Positions 1-12,900 of a stretch of DNA of 64,000 nucleotides are shown here, piece after piece. Made by a program: the position numbers and the translations under genes. Positions within the stretch are counted from its first letter, which is position 1. The number at the start of each line of letters is the position of its first letter. The DNA is from Carettochelys insculpta (taxonomy: Eukaryota; Chordata; Testudines; Carettochelyidae), in the NCBI RefSeq assembly GCF_033958435.1, contig NC_134137.1:105410501-105474500 (forward strand). The letters run 5' to 3'. The notes under the pieces were generated by a model. It did no database searches. It was not told the origin of the DNA and saw nothing but the letters and a program-made list of their open reading frames with translations.

Positions 1-2842
1 TCAAAGATACCATATTAGAGGCCCAACTTAAATGTATACCCCAAATTAAAAAACACAGTAAGGCTACATCTACACGTGAAGGCTACATCGAAATAGCTTA
101 TTTCGATATAGCAACATCGACGTCTACACGTCCTCCAGGGCTGGCAATGTCGATGTTCAACTTCGACGTTGTGCGGCACCACATCGAAATAGGCGCTGCG
201 AGGGAATGTCTACATGCCAAAGTAGCACACATCGAAATAAGGGTGCCAAGCACAGCTGCAGACAGGGTCACAGGGCGGACTCAACAGCAAGCCGCTCCCT
301 TAAAGGGCCCCTCCCAGACACAGTTGCACTAAACAACACAAAATACACAGAGCTGACAACTGGTTGCAGACCCTGTGCCTGCAGCATGGATCCCCAGCTG
401 CCGCAGCAGCAGCCAGAAGCCCTGGGCTAAGGGCTGCCGCCCACGGTGACCATAGAGCATCTCTCAACCCCTCAGCTGATGGTCGCCATGGCGGACCCCG
501 CTATTTCGAAGTTGCGGGACGCGCAACGACTACATGGTCCCTACTTCGACGTTGAACGTCGAAGTAGGGCGCTATTCCTATCCCCTCATGGGGTTAGCGA
601 CTTCGACGTCTTGCCACCTAACGTCGAAGTTAACTTTGAAATAGCGCCCGGCGCGTGTAGCCGTGACGGGCGCTATTTCGAAGTTAGTGCCGCTACTTCG
701 AAGTAGTGTGCACGTGTAGACACGGCTTAAGAGACCTAAAAAAGAGCCACCATGTAAAAGAGGCAGTGAGAGATAAAAAGGCATCTTTTAAAAAGTGGAA
801 GTCAATCCTAGTGATCAAAATAGAAAGGAATATAAACGCTGCCAAATTAGATGTAAAAGTGTAATCAGAAAAGCCAAAAAAGATTTTGAGGAACAGTTAG
901 CCATAAATTCAAAAAACAATAGTAAAATGTTTTTAAGTACATTAGAAGCAGAAAGCCTGCTAAAAAAGCAGTGGGGCCCCTGGACGATAGCGACATAAAA
1001 GGAGCAATCAAGGAAGATAATGCCATTGCGGAAAAACTAAATTATTTCTTTGCTTCAGTCTTCACGGCTGAGGATGTTAGAGAGATTCCCAGATCTGAGC
1101 CATCCTTTATAGGTGACAAATCTGACCAACTGTCCCAGATTGAAGTGTCACTAGAGAAGTGTCACTAATTGGTAAGCTAAACAGTCGCAAGACTCCGGGA
1201 CCGGATGGTATTCACCCAAGGGTTCTGAAAGAACTCAAATGTGAAGTTGCAGAATTATTAACAGTGATTTGTAACCTATCCTTTAAATCAGCTCTGGTAC
1301 CCGATGATTGGAAGACAGCTAATATAACACGAATATTTAAAAAGGGCTGTAAAGGAAACCTTAGCAATTATAGACCGGTAAGTCTAACGTCAGTACCAGC
1401 CAAATTAGTAGAAACAATAGTAAAGAATAAAATTGTCAGACACGTAGAGGAACATGATTTGTTGGGCAAAAGTCAGCATGGTTTCTGTAAAGTGAAGTCA
1501 TGTCTTACTAATCTATTAGAGTTCTCTGAAGGGGTCAACAAGCATGCGGACAGGGGGGATCCAGCAGACATAGTATACTTAGATTTCCAGAAAGCCTTTG
1601 ACACGGTCCCTCACCAAAGGCTCTTATGTAAATTAGGTGGTCATGGGATAGGAGGAAAGAGCCTTTAATGGATTGGGAACTGGTTAAAAGACAGGAAACA
1701 AACGGTAGGAATAAGTGGTAAATTTTTACAATGGAAGTGGGTAACTAGTGGCGTTCCCCAAGGGTCAGTCCTGGGACCAATCTTGTTCAACTTATTCGTC
1801 AATGATCTAGAGAAAGGGGTAAGCGGTGAGGTGGCAAAGTTTGCAGATGACACCAAACTGTTCAGGATAGTCAAAACCAAAGCAGACTGTGAAGAACTTC
1901 AAAAAGGTCTCAGCAAACTGAGTGATTGGGCAGCAAAATGGCAAATGAAATTTAATGTGGGTAAGTGTAAGGTAATGCACATTGGGAAAAACAACCCCAA
2001 TTATACATATAATACGATGGGGGCAAATTTAGCTACAACAGATCAGGAAAGGGATCTTGGAATTATAGTGGATAGCTCTCTGAAAACATCCACGCAGTGT
2101 GCAGCGGCAGTCAGTAAAGCAAATAGGATGTTAGAAATAATTAAAAAAGAGATAGAAAATAAGACGAAGAATATCTTACTTCCCCTATATAAAACTACGG
2201 TACGCCCACATCTTGAGTACTGCATGCAGATGTGGTCTCCTCACCTCAAAAAAGATATATTAGCATTAGAAAAGGTTCAGAAAAGGGCAACTAAAATGAT
2301 CAAGGGTTTGGAACGGGTCCTATATGAGGAGAGGCTAGAGAGACTGGGACTTTTCAGTCTAGAAAAGAGGAGACTGAGGGGCGCTATGATAGAGATACAT
2401 AAAATCATGAATGGTGTGGAGAAAGTGAATACAGAAAAGTTATTTACTTGTTCCCATAATATAAGAACTAGAGGACACTACATGAAATTAATGGGTAGCA
2501 GGTTCAAAACTAATAAAAGAAAGTTTTTCTTCACACAGCGCACAGTCAACCTGTGGAACTCCTTACCAGAGGACACTGTGAAGGCCAGGACTCTAACAGA
2601 GCTTAAAAAAGAGCTCGATAAATGTTTGGAGGTTAGGTCTATAGATGGCTATTAGCAAGGGGTAAGGTATGGTGCATAGCCTTTTGTCGAAGGTGGGAGA
2701 TGGATGGCATGAGACAAATCATTTGATCATTGTCTTCGGTTCACCTCCTCTGGGGTACCAGGCACTGGCTACTGTTGGCAGACAGGATACTGGGCTAGAT
2801 GGACCTTTGGTCTGACCCAGTATGGCCGTTCTTATGTTCTTA
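1..2842 (+). mobile_element. CR1-like non-LTR retrotransposon, ORF2 (reverse transcriptase) and 3' end; 5' end outside window
   Basis: This is the RT-encoding ORF2 of a CR1-clade LINE, which copies its own RNA by target-primed reverse transcription. Visible RT landmarks are KTPGPDGIHP (about 1189-1218), NYRPVSLTS (about 1366-1392), YLDFQKAFDTVPH (about 1576-1614), SGVPQGSVLGP (about 1748-1780) and the catalytic box FADDTKLF (about 1840-1863), followed by the thumb/C-terminal region to a stop at 2655. Lesions are few: frame changes near 790 and 970-1160, and a single in-frame TAA at 1666-1668. The 3' tail ends at 2842 with the typical CTTATGTTCTTA terminus. A Harbinger-type MITE splits the ORF at 62-727. 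The catalytic DD is intact but the copy is not functional. Confidence 0.9.
62..727. mobile_element. Harbinger-type MITE with TAA target-site duplication, inside the CR1 ORF
   Basis: The ends are inverted repeats (GGCTACATCTACACGTG at the left, its imperfect complement at the right) flanked by TAA at 59-61 and 728-730. The interior is rich in TTCGAA-type words and short palindromes and has no credible gene. Removing the element and one TAA restores the CR1 reading frame across the site, which proves the boundaries. A second copy of the family, in inverted orientation, is at 50416-51133. PIF/Harbinger elements normally duplicate a 3-bp TWA target, so this is a non-autonomous member. Confidence 0.85.
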
Positions 2843-2937
2843 ACGTACTCTATTTCTCCCCTCCACTGTTTCTGTACACACATGCACACATCTATATCCC
2901 TTTCCAGGGTGTTGTATGACTGTTCCCTGCTGCTTGC

Positions 2938-3276
2938 TTGCTGGGAGGAAAAGCAGACATAGCCATGCAGTCCTTGATCTTCCCATATGTGATATGGATA
3001 GTTATGGATCATGACTATGCAGCTGAATGGGTAATGAGGAGGAGAAGGAAAGACAGAAAGTTAGAGCAGGAAGGAGAGGAAAAAATAACAACACGAAAAA
3101 AGATGAAGCTTGAGGAAGAGACAAAGAAAAAGGAAATTATGAGAGTTAATGCAAAAATAAGAATTGATTATACAAAGCTTTTCGTAGAACAAGAAAAAGT
3201 CAAAGGATTCAGGATTGCAGTTAGACTGAGGAAAAAAGAGGGAAGATGGAGGGAGGAATTTGCGATTTATGGTTAG
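2938..3276 (+). other. Open frame of 112 codons, unknown, probably not a gene
   Basis: This is an open frame just past the CR1 3' end, lysine/glutamate-rich because the DNA is purine-rich (about 3030-3250). No domain is recognised, there is no splice context, and it lies in DZIP1 intron 6. It could be a relic of an older element or chance. Confidence 0.15.
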
Positions 3277-3449
3277 AAAACTTTGAGAATACCTCTCCCC
3301 CGTTGACCCATCAGGATAAAAAAGAGCTGTACTGTGCATTGCAATTTTATTTTGTATGTTCTATTAACCACCCTGTATGCAAACATACTATATAGTATAT
3401 TCTACCCAGAGATGAAAAAACAGTAAACTCTTCATGGACTAGTCTCTAT

Positions 3450-3662
3450 GGCTGTGTCTACACTACAAAAATAACTTCAAAGTTAAACTTAGCTAGGGCA
3501 CTACTCTATTCCCAGGAATGGAGTAAGGACTTCGAAGCTGGGCTCCCTACTTCAAAGTTAACGTACAAGTAAGGGAAAATGTGTGCAGACTCTCTGCTGG
3601 CTACTTTGAAGTAGCCCCTAACTAAGTTAACTTCAAAGTTAGTTCCTAGTGTAGACACAGCC
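3450..3662. mobile_element. Short Harbinger-type MITE (213 bp)
   Basis: The terminal inverted repeats GGCTGTGTCTACACTA are perfect and the element is flanked by a TAT duplication (3447-3449 and 3663-3665). The interior is a degenerate foldback of CTTCAAAGTTAA-type words. The ends match the other GGC(Y)-TCTACACTA elements in this window. Confidence 0.8.
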
Positions 3663-3931
3663 TATGTGTCCATACAAGTTCAACAACAACAGGACAATGA
3701 TCCTGCTATCTCTGGGCACTACCATAAAAATAGGGAAAGAAGAAAATAATGCCACATACCAAAAGAAGGTATTTTGAGCATAAGTTATGAATATCTATGA
3801 TTTCTATCCTGCCAGATGTTGAAAATTCTTAGCAGCATTGCAAGCATGTGCTGTCTGTTTTTATTTCACTTGTTTTATTTCACTTATTTAAATTAGGTTG
3901 ATGGTATAAACACAGTGCTATGCGGTATTAC

Positions 3932-3994
3932 CTGGTACCTTTCTTTTTCATGTTCTTCATGAAGGGCTTGTATTCTGGAAGTCCACTTATTTTC
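3932..3994 (-). CDS. DZIP1: DZIP1 coding exon 6
   Basis: 63 bp, 21 codons, phase 0 at both ends. The acceptor AG is at 3995-3996 and the donor GTAATA follows CAG at 3932. It encodes coiled-coil sequence beginning [15 protein letters not shown], which aligns with vertebrate DZIP1. An alternative donor (GTACCA) would end the exon at 3939. The next exon lies outside the window. Confidence 0.85.
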
Positions 3995-6900
3995 CTATAA
4001 GGAAAATAAATGTTCATTTGAAAGATTTCATTTGTATTAAAACTGGTAATAATGACCTTGAATGATATTAAACACTTGAACCTCCATAATCCGTGTCCCT
4101 AAACCTGGAAGACCCATGATTCAGACCCCGGCATGGGGAGGAGGAAGCAGCTCTGCGCACTGCCACCTCATCTCCCACAGCAGGAGGAAGAGCAGCACAG
4201 CAAAGCGCTTCTCCAGAAGCTTTTTCACTGCCAGTCCCATAGCAGAGTAGGGTGGTGCCTGGGGGTGCATGGGTGGGGGGGGCACAGAGCCATGTGTGCC
4301 CCCAGAAGTGGGGTACCAGGTAATCACACCGCTCCCATTCCCCCCCATGCCCAGACGCAGCACTCCCATCCCTTTCACGCACCCTCCCTCACAGACCTTG
4401 CTACCACACACCCAGTGCACTCCTTCAGACTCCCTCCCTTCCGGACCCTGTATGTATTACTGCCTATGTTACACGTGAAATAAAAACTCAATGCTTTGCA
4501 AAATGTTTTTATTTTCACCTGCAAAACAAAGTATACATGAACCCCCCGGTCCGGAAAATGCCATAAGCTGACATAGCCTATTTTCCAACTTAGCTGGATT
4601 AAAGAGGTCGAAGTGTATCAACATAAAAGATTATTAAAACAGCAGCATTTCAGTTATCCCTTCCATATAATTTACATACTAATTTAAGTGTCCTCCATTA
4701 TAGTAATTGCTATATGTTATTAATTATACTAGAAATTATGTATTAATAGGATACTGAACATGTAAATTCAGTTTCTCAGTAGATGAAATGCAAAGTTATA
4801 AAGATAAATTTCATTTTGCTAACAATGAATGAGTAATCTTTTTCTAAATAACATACATTCAAACTTTGGTTAATGGGCTGTTGTCTGTAGCAATAATGAA
4901 ATAAAATATCTTAACTCGTAAAAGATGGAATATACTTCCCATTGTGGAAAGAACTGAACAAATCCATTGTGAATTTTCTCTGATTAAATGAAGGGAGAAA
5001 ACCCGTCACTAAAAGTTTCTAACATCTCAGAGTTTCTTATCATTTGTTCCATTTTAAATGTATTTTTTTTCCCCAAAGCAACACTAAGATCAAGGACACA
5101 CAAATGATTTCTTCTGCCAATTAACTGCATCCAGAACATACTGGACATAGGTGAGTATCCAGGCCTATGTGTCTAAATTTCTCTTCAGCAAGTCAAACTG
5201 GTAATAAATTTCCATTACAGCAATTACTAATTGTATTTAGTAGACAGTAGTGACTGAGAAAATAAAGTTACTTTAGAAAATGAGAATTTTAGAAATTTTA
5301 CTCTGAATTTTACACTCTTATTTGCTGAATGTCAAACACAAAGACTATATGTAACAATCACTATAATGTATGTTCATATTTACATGAGGGTACTACCTGT
5401 TTTTCAAGAAGTTGCATCATATTCTGATAATCTTGATCATTCTGAGGTCTCTCTTCTGAAAATTCATAGCTGTCTTTTAAAGTGCCCAAATTGGATTTCA
5501 TCTGCATATTAGACTTCTGTAATTCTACTAATTGCTAAGAGGAAAAGAATTCTGTTAAAAAACCCAGCATATAGTCAAAGACATTATTACAGGATTGTAG
5601 TTTAATATGCAATTTAATTTAAATTATCACTGTTTAAAGTTGGGCATGCATCAGACTCTCCATATAAACGTTTCTAAGCAGTAAAGCATTTATCAGATTT
5701 ACTGTGATTACAGGGCTGCAGGTTAGGAACGGTTCTAGTAAATTCACACATTGCTCTTCTGATGTTCATGAATACTCAGAGATTTATCCAAAGTCAGGAC
5801 ACTGGCAAATACAACTTTTGATCTTTCTGACAAAAGCCCGTGCATTCTGCTCTCTCAGGACCTTGCTACAGAGGTTACTCCTTCTCTTCTTAGGCTTGGT
5901 CTAAACTAGGCAGATAAACTGATTATAGATACACAATTTTAGCTATGCAAATTGTGTTGCTAGAATCAACTTATCTGCAATCAGCCTACCTGGCCATCTT
6001 CACAGAGGGAGGTCAACAGGAAAGTTTTTATATACTTATCACAGTAGCAACTATGTAGGAGAAACTCTCTGGTCACAGCACGTAGTAAAACATAGTAGAA
6101 ACTCTCCCGTCAGCCTCCCTTACTCCTCCTGAGATTGAGGAGTACAGAGGATGACTGACGACCCCAGATAGTTTGATTTTGCAGGTCTCTACCAGGCGCA
6201 CGAAATCAAACTCCAGAAGATCAACCCTGATCAGCCTGATTTTCCGCATAGTCTAGACGTATCCCATATCACTCATAATCACCTAATCTTGGTGGGTACC
6301 TCCAAGCGTCGATAATAAAATATTAACCAATTGCAAAACAAGAACTCAGTGGCTGAAGTTTAAGAAAAGAATGACCTGTAACTTGTAGGCAAGATTCCTT
6401 CACACAAGTGAATACAATTAAGAAAAGAACTGAAAATATTTTATAATTAAGGAGACAATACCAGAGTATAACCATTAAATAATATTTTTAAATTGTAATA
6501 TAAGAACAGCTTTTATAGTGTTAATAGCAAGACGCTGACCTCCTTTAACAAAAGGATTTGATATCTGCTGATAAAAAGAATTATATAAGAGCTAGATATT
6601 ATTGCTATATGTTTTAAATGATAAACAAACATTATTTCTTTAAAGACATATTAACAGAAATTCGATATTTAAATCACTTACATTCTCTAATGCAGTATTC
6701 TTTGCAGTCAATTCTTTAAATTCCTTCATAAACATTTCTTTCACTTTCTCTATTTCATCAGCCAATTTCTCTTTTTCTTCCTCTTTCCATTTATGAAAAG
6801 ATTGAAGAATTTCTTCTTCTTTTGCTCTTTGATGCTCATGTTCCTGAAATTATTTTAAAATGTTACTCAAGAATTCTCTCACTTTGTTCTCATGTATAAA

Positions 6901-9900
6901 ACAATGCAATATCAACAACGGCAAAGGTAAGTGATAAGCTATATGAGCCAAATAACTTTTGCAAAATATTGTGACATTAACTTTTAAGAACTTCTCAGTA
7001 AAACCAACTATTTGAACCACTATTCTTCCCTTCTCTAAATACTGTAAACAATGTCAGCTCCTCCAGGCACTTGTATTAAGGGATATTGCCTAAAAACTGC
7101 ATCACATTCCTCTCTCAACCCTCAAGCTGTAAGCTTTTGTTTTGCATTAACCATTCATCCTGTCCTTAACTCTTTTCTGAATAAGTCATGGGAAGTTCTG
7201 CCTAAAAACTAAGGCATGATATTGCTGTCAAATATGTTGAAACTAGTATGAGTTTAAACACAAAAACCACCACAAACATTGAAAGCTATATAGCCTAACC
7301 AATTTGCATAATTTACAACTTTGTAAAAACAAATTCATATCACCAGGCTCGCTCTTGCTTACATGCTCAAAATGTAACAGACTCTGAGTTGGGAAGGAAT
7401 TTTTCTCACCTGCCCCGGCAGCATGGAGTATGAAATACTTGCTGGTATTGTCTGCGGGTTTCTCATTTAATCAGTTCCCTGCCACTGCATGGGCCTCTGG
7501 CACTGGTGCATTTGGGTCTCCTATTCTCTGCCTGTGAGTAACAAGTCTCCTGTGGTCTCTAATGAGTCAGTCTAATTTCAGCTACTGTGGTTAGTGTATG
7601 GGTATTGGCTTATACTGGTGGCCACTGATACACAGAAGATCAAACCAGATAATTTGGTGGTTCCTTCTGGCCTTAAACTAAGCTAAATATAAATGAACAA
7701 AACAACCTGATTGCAAAAAAAGCAAATGTCATTCTGGCATGTTTTAGCAGAAGAGTTGTAAGCAAAACTGGAGAAGTAATTCTTCTACTCTACTCTTCAC
7801 TGATTAGGCCTCAACTGAAGTAGTGTGTCCAGTTCCGGGCACTGCATTTCAAGAAAGACATGGAGAAATTGGAGAAAGTCCAGGGAAAAGTAACAAAAAT
7901 GATTATAGATCTAATAAACGTGGTTTATGAGAGAAGAGTGAAAAAACTGGGTTGATTTAGTCTGGAGAAGAGAAGACCGAAAGGGGAAGTGATAACAGCT
8001 TTTAAGTACATAAAAGGTTGTTAAAAAGAGGAGAGAGAAAAAAAAATTATCCTTAACCTCTGATAGGAGAAGCAGCAATGGGCTTAAATTGCAGTAAGAA
8101 TTGTTTAAGCTGGTTATTAGAAAAACTTCCTAACTGTCTGGAAAGTTAAGCACAGGAATGAATGGCCAGGGGAGGTTGTGGAACCTCCATCATGGAAGAT
8201 TTTTAAAAGTGGGTTAGACGAACACCTTTCAAGATGGCCTATCAATTTAACAGTCCATGTTGGTCAATTTCACAATCCCAGGACTTTAAAAACAGAAAAT
8301 GTCATGCTTTCTGCCATTTAAATCTGAAATGTCATGATGTTGTAATTACAGGGATCCTGACCTATAAAGTAATGCGGGCTGGGCCAAATGTGATTGTACA
8401 AGATTATTGTACAAAGGGCTTGTGGTACTGCTAATATTTCTGCTAATACTGGAAGTGCTGCTGCTGGAGGTGGTGTTACCTTCAGAGCTGGGTAACTGGA
8501 AAGGAGCAGCTTGCTGGCCTAGAGCCCAGCGCTGATCGCAGAGCTGCCAGCAGCAGCAGCAGCAGCGCAGAAGTAAGGATGACATGGTATCGTATTACCA
8601 ACCTTACTACTGCACTGCTGCTGGTGGAGTACTACCATCACAGCCAAGTGCCCAGTCACCAGGTTCCTCTTTCCAGCCACCAGCTGCTGCTCTCTTGCCT
8701 CCAGTGAAGTCAGTACAGAAGTAAGGTTGGCAAAACTGCAACCTCACAAAATAACCTTTCAAACCCCTGCCCTCATTTTGGTCAAGACCTCCAATTTGAG
8801 AAGCGATGATCTCCACTACAAAATCTGTATCATATTGGGTAACCACACCCAAAAGACCAACTTTCACAATCTGAGATGTGTTTTTCCATGGCCATTAATT
8901 TGGTAGGGTCCTATCTCTATAAACCTTAGTCCTGCTATGTGTCTAGGAGGCTGGACTAGATGTGCTATCAAGATTGCACTCAGTCCTATGATTTTATAAC
9001 ACTATGGGTTGGAATAGTATTATGTTATTGGGAAAATTATAATCCAATATTAATGGATCATATTACCTGGCTATCATACATAAATCAATCTTTCAAATCA
9101 GCAGAATAGAAGAAAAAACAATGGGAATGTGTGATCATCTTTCCCTTAATGTACAGTCCTATGAAATCCACACTTTTACAGCAAGTGCTGACTCCCATTG
9201 CCCTCAGAACTTTAAGCAAGAAAAATAACAATTTTAAACAAAATATGCAAAAGAATTGGGCTAACCTCTGGCTATCAGTAAATGTAGTTATCACATTCCG
9301 ATGGTAAGGAAGTAGGAACTTGAAATCTTGGTCTAGACAGACTTTCAACTTGAAGTCAGTACTATCAATTAAATACTAAGAAAATAGTGACAAAAAGCAA
9401 CTGTCATCTGATATCTTTTCATTGCTTACTGTATATGAAACAACTGGTGGATTTATTGGCCAACTGCCCTCCAACAGATGTTTCTACGGGATATCCAGAT
9501 TGAGTGTAAGGATAGTAGAAATGGCAGGCACAAATCATAATGAAAAAGGTGTATTCTGGTACCATGAAGTCCTCTGCTCTTCTATACTAACAAAAATATT
9601 TTCATCCTGGGGTAGTTGTGAGTCTACAGACGGACTCAGGGATGGACACAAAAATCTTCATTCTGTATTGGGTGTCAATTGGCAGAGTGATGAAAGAGAA
9701 GACAGAGACCCAGCACACACAGCATGAAAGAAACCATACTGCCACCTTTTGGGGTAAGTTTATTTGAGCCCATTTCTATTGCTTGTTATTAAACAGCTTC
9801 CTTCCACAGGAAATTTTCTAGTTACTTTGTGAGTTCAGTCAGGTGGATTTTACTGAAGCATATCAATTACCCAACAGCATATATTCTATTATTCTACTCA

Positions 9901-12900
9901 CCCTATTATTCTATATTCTATTCTATCCTTGTGCCTTACATCTCAAATGGAACTTTTCTTTCTCAGTATTATTCTGAATAAGTGTCTTTGTTTCAATGGT
10001 ATAAATAAACAGGGAAGTGAATTGCTAACATTTTTGTGGATTTTCTAATGGTTAAGCTAAAATATTTAATTATAGAAATGATATGTGATTAAGTGCATAT
10101 CGGGGGCATCATTAAATTACAGTCTCAAGTACTTTGTAATAGCATTGACCTAATTATACGGAAATACCCACTACTCTTGTTTCCAAAATATTCAGATATG
10201 ACAGATTAGAAATTCTTCTGCAGCTTTAAATAATTTTAAATTGATTAATATTAGTTTAAAATCAAAACATATCGTGCATTCCAATCAGCATCACCCATGC
10301 TATTTAAAATCGGTATTTAAAAACATCGTATTTTATTCCTGTCCCTTACATTTTCAATTTTATGTACAATGAATGTTTTTTTTATTAAACAAACACAACT
10401 GCATTCTCAAAGTTCTTAGAGAAACTTGAATGTTTACGTAAAAGATAGATGGGGCTTCTGGTATTTGGCATAAGAGATGGTTTGGGACTGCAAGATGAAC
10501 ACATTATAGAAGGAAATAGGTAACAATGATACTTCAAAATGTTGTAACCAGAATAACTTTTTCAGGGTTTATATTTATCTTACTTTTAAATAGAATGGAA
10601 AAGGAAAAAAAAGAATCTAGACAGAAGGCAAGAGGGACCAGCATCAGGCTTTAAAAGTCTCCCCATTCTGTTGTCAGAGTAACTAGTTCTTTTAGAAAAT
10701 GATGGTGTCTGGTAGGGTCCCACTGAAGAGAGGGATATCTGGAGTGACAAGGGGGTCAGTCACAGTGACAGGATGTACTCATTTCTGTCTCTCTACTTTC
10801 CCGCAGGGTCCAGGCTCCTCTCATGACAGCCTGAATACTGTCAGGAGAAAGAGACAGAGGCCTCGTGCCAGTGTAAACCCGAATTTCAGAACTTCTCAGA
10901 CAGCTCCCTCACTAAGACTTCTGTAGTTTCAAAGACATGCTTCAGCGCTCACCAAGGCGTCCGTGATGGACTACTGGGATTGCTGTGTGTTCTGTGCCAT
11001 AAGGAAGACAATGCTTTAGCTGCACGAGCCATCTGCTGAAGCACATCACTTTGAACCATCAAATATTGACAGATGGGCCAGCATGCATAGCAGATGTACC
11101 CATTGATAGAATGAGGCCCTTTTGTCGCCAGCACTCTGCCACTTCCCCATGAGGCAGAACTAGATGGTGCTTGGTCCTGCCATGAGGGCAGGGAACTGGA
11201 CTCGATGACCCTTCCAGTTCTAGTGTTCTGTGATTTGTGTGTGTAGCAGTGTTATTTTGAAATAAGTTATTCCAGAACAGCTGTTCCAGAATAGCTTTTT
11301 TTCAAAAGAAGGCTGCTGTGTGGACCTACCTTTAGTTGCCTGTTAGGGCTATGTGCTCTAAAAACTCGCCTCTCCTGTGATATCTACAGGATAGCAGATT
11401 GTATTTACTTGGAAAGAAACAAAAATTGTAAGACAGTTTGGAAACATCAGAAATTATCAAGTTGTACAGTAGATTAACTATACAACTGTAATATCTATTT
11501 GTTTGTTACGCCTATCCTCTCTTCCAGGTCAAATTAATAACAGTAATAAAATAAAACCCTTGCATGTAGTACATACTAAAGCTATACTACTGCTTTTGAA
11601 TTTTTTTGCCTTCCAAATTTGCTTCATTTCTTATCAATGTTCCACAATGGCTGAGGCTCTCAAGGTTACTGAAAAGCTTTGACTGGCTGTTTACCTAGGT
11701 TTCAAAGCCTAACATATAAACTGAATTTGATTGAAGTGCTATTCCTTGTATCTTCTCATCACTATCTTCCTCTATAACACCTTTTCTTAAGCTTTTGTTT
11801 CATGTCTTGTTTGTGTTAATGTTTAAATTCTTAAAGCAAAGAACATCTGTTTATAAACCATCATGTAAATTTACAGTGCTATACAGTGTCCAGTCATCAT
11901 AATGTCTAGGCACTAAATGATATTTTAAATAATAAATAGTACTGTAATACTCTGCTTTCTAGTTCCAAAAACACATCCAACAAGGGATAGTGGAAGGTAA
12001 CGGGGCTTTTAAAATTGCAGAAGCTGCTGTATCTAATGCAGACTGGCACAAGAATAATGCTGCTGAACAGAAAAATCTTATTTAAGGTTTCATTCAGTTC
12101 TAGTTGCCTTGTTTGTGAGCTACACAGTCTGTAAACACAGTCCAGAATACTGATTTTTGTAGTTTTTTAATAATTAATATATACTACCTTAGAAAATCTA
12201 ACCATATGAGCTTGTTGTTCAGCTTCTAGGAGGGACTTGGTGAGCTGTAACTGTTCCTTCAGCTTATCAATCTCATCCTGTAATTTATCTGTCTGCAATT
12301 TCTTCTTTTGTTCTGCATGAAACAAAAACCCATTTGTAAAATATTATATTTTTTGGAAATGTGATTTTTCCCATAAGCTTCTACCTTCAGTGCTTCTCCA
12401 ACCTTTTCAATCTGTGAACTGCTATTCTGACAGATCATCTTTCCTCCCAGTATTATAATTCCTCACAGATTGCTTCACAAATAATACATTCTCTGGACCA
12501 CTGGATAAGTTCCACAAGTCATAAACAGTCAGACACTGTATTACTTAAAATACAGCATGTGAAATAGCTTAAGAATCATTTAATATTAAATTGAACTTAT
12601 CTGATACAGATAATACAATAACTTTTCTTCATGTTTTATAGGAATTTAAGGAACAGGTCAAAGAAGGAATGAAAGGCATGGCCTCTATTTTTTAATTCTG
12701 CCAGATTCATTAGTGGATGTTAATTAGTCAAAGTGACTTTCTTTGTCAATCCAGCTAGAGATACAGCTTTTGATTTGTTTAGAATTACTTAGGTGAAACT
12801 TATGTTCCCAGAATTTCATTGTAAAGGCTGCTATCCCAAGTTTGTTTAAGACGTCCCCTCAAAAATGTGTCCACCTTTACTCATGACATGACTTTAGAAC

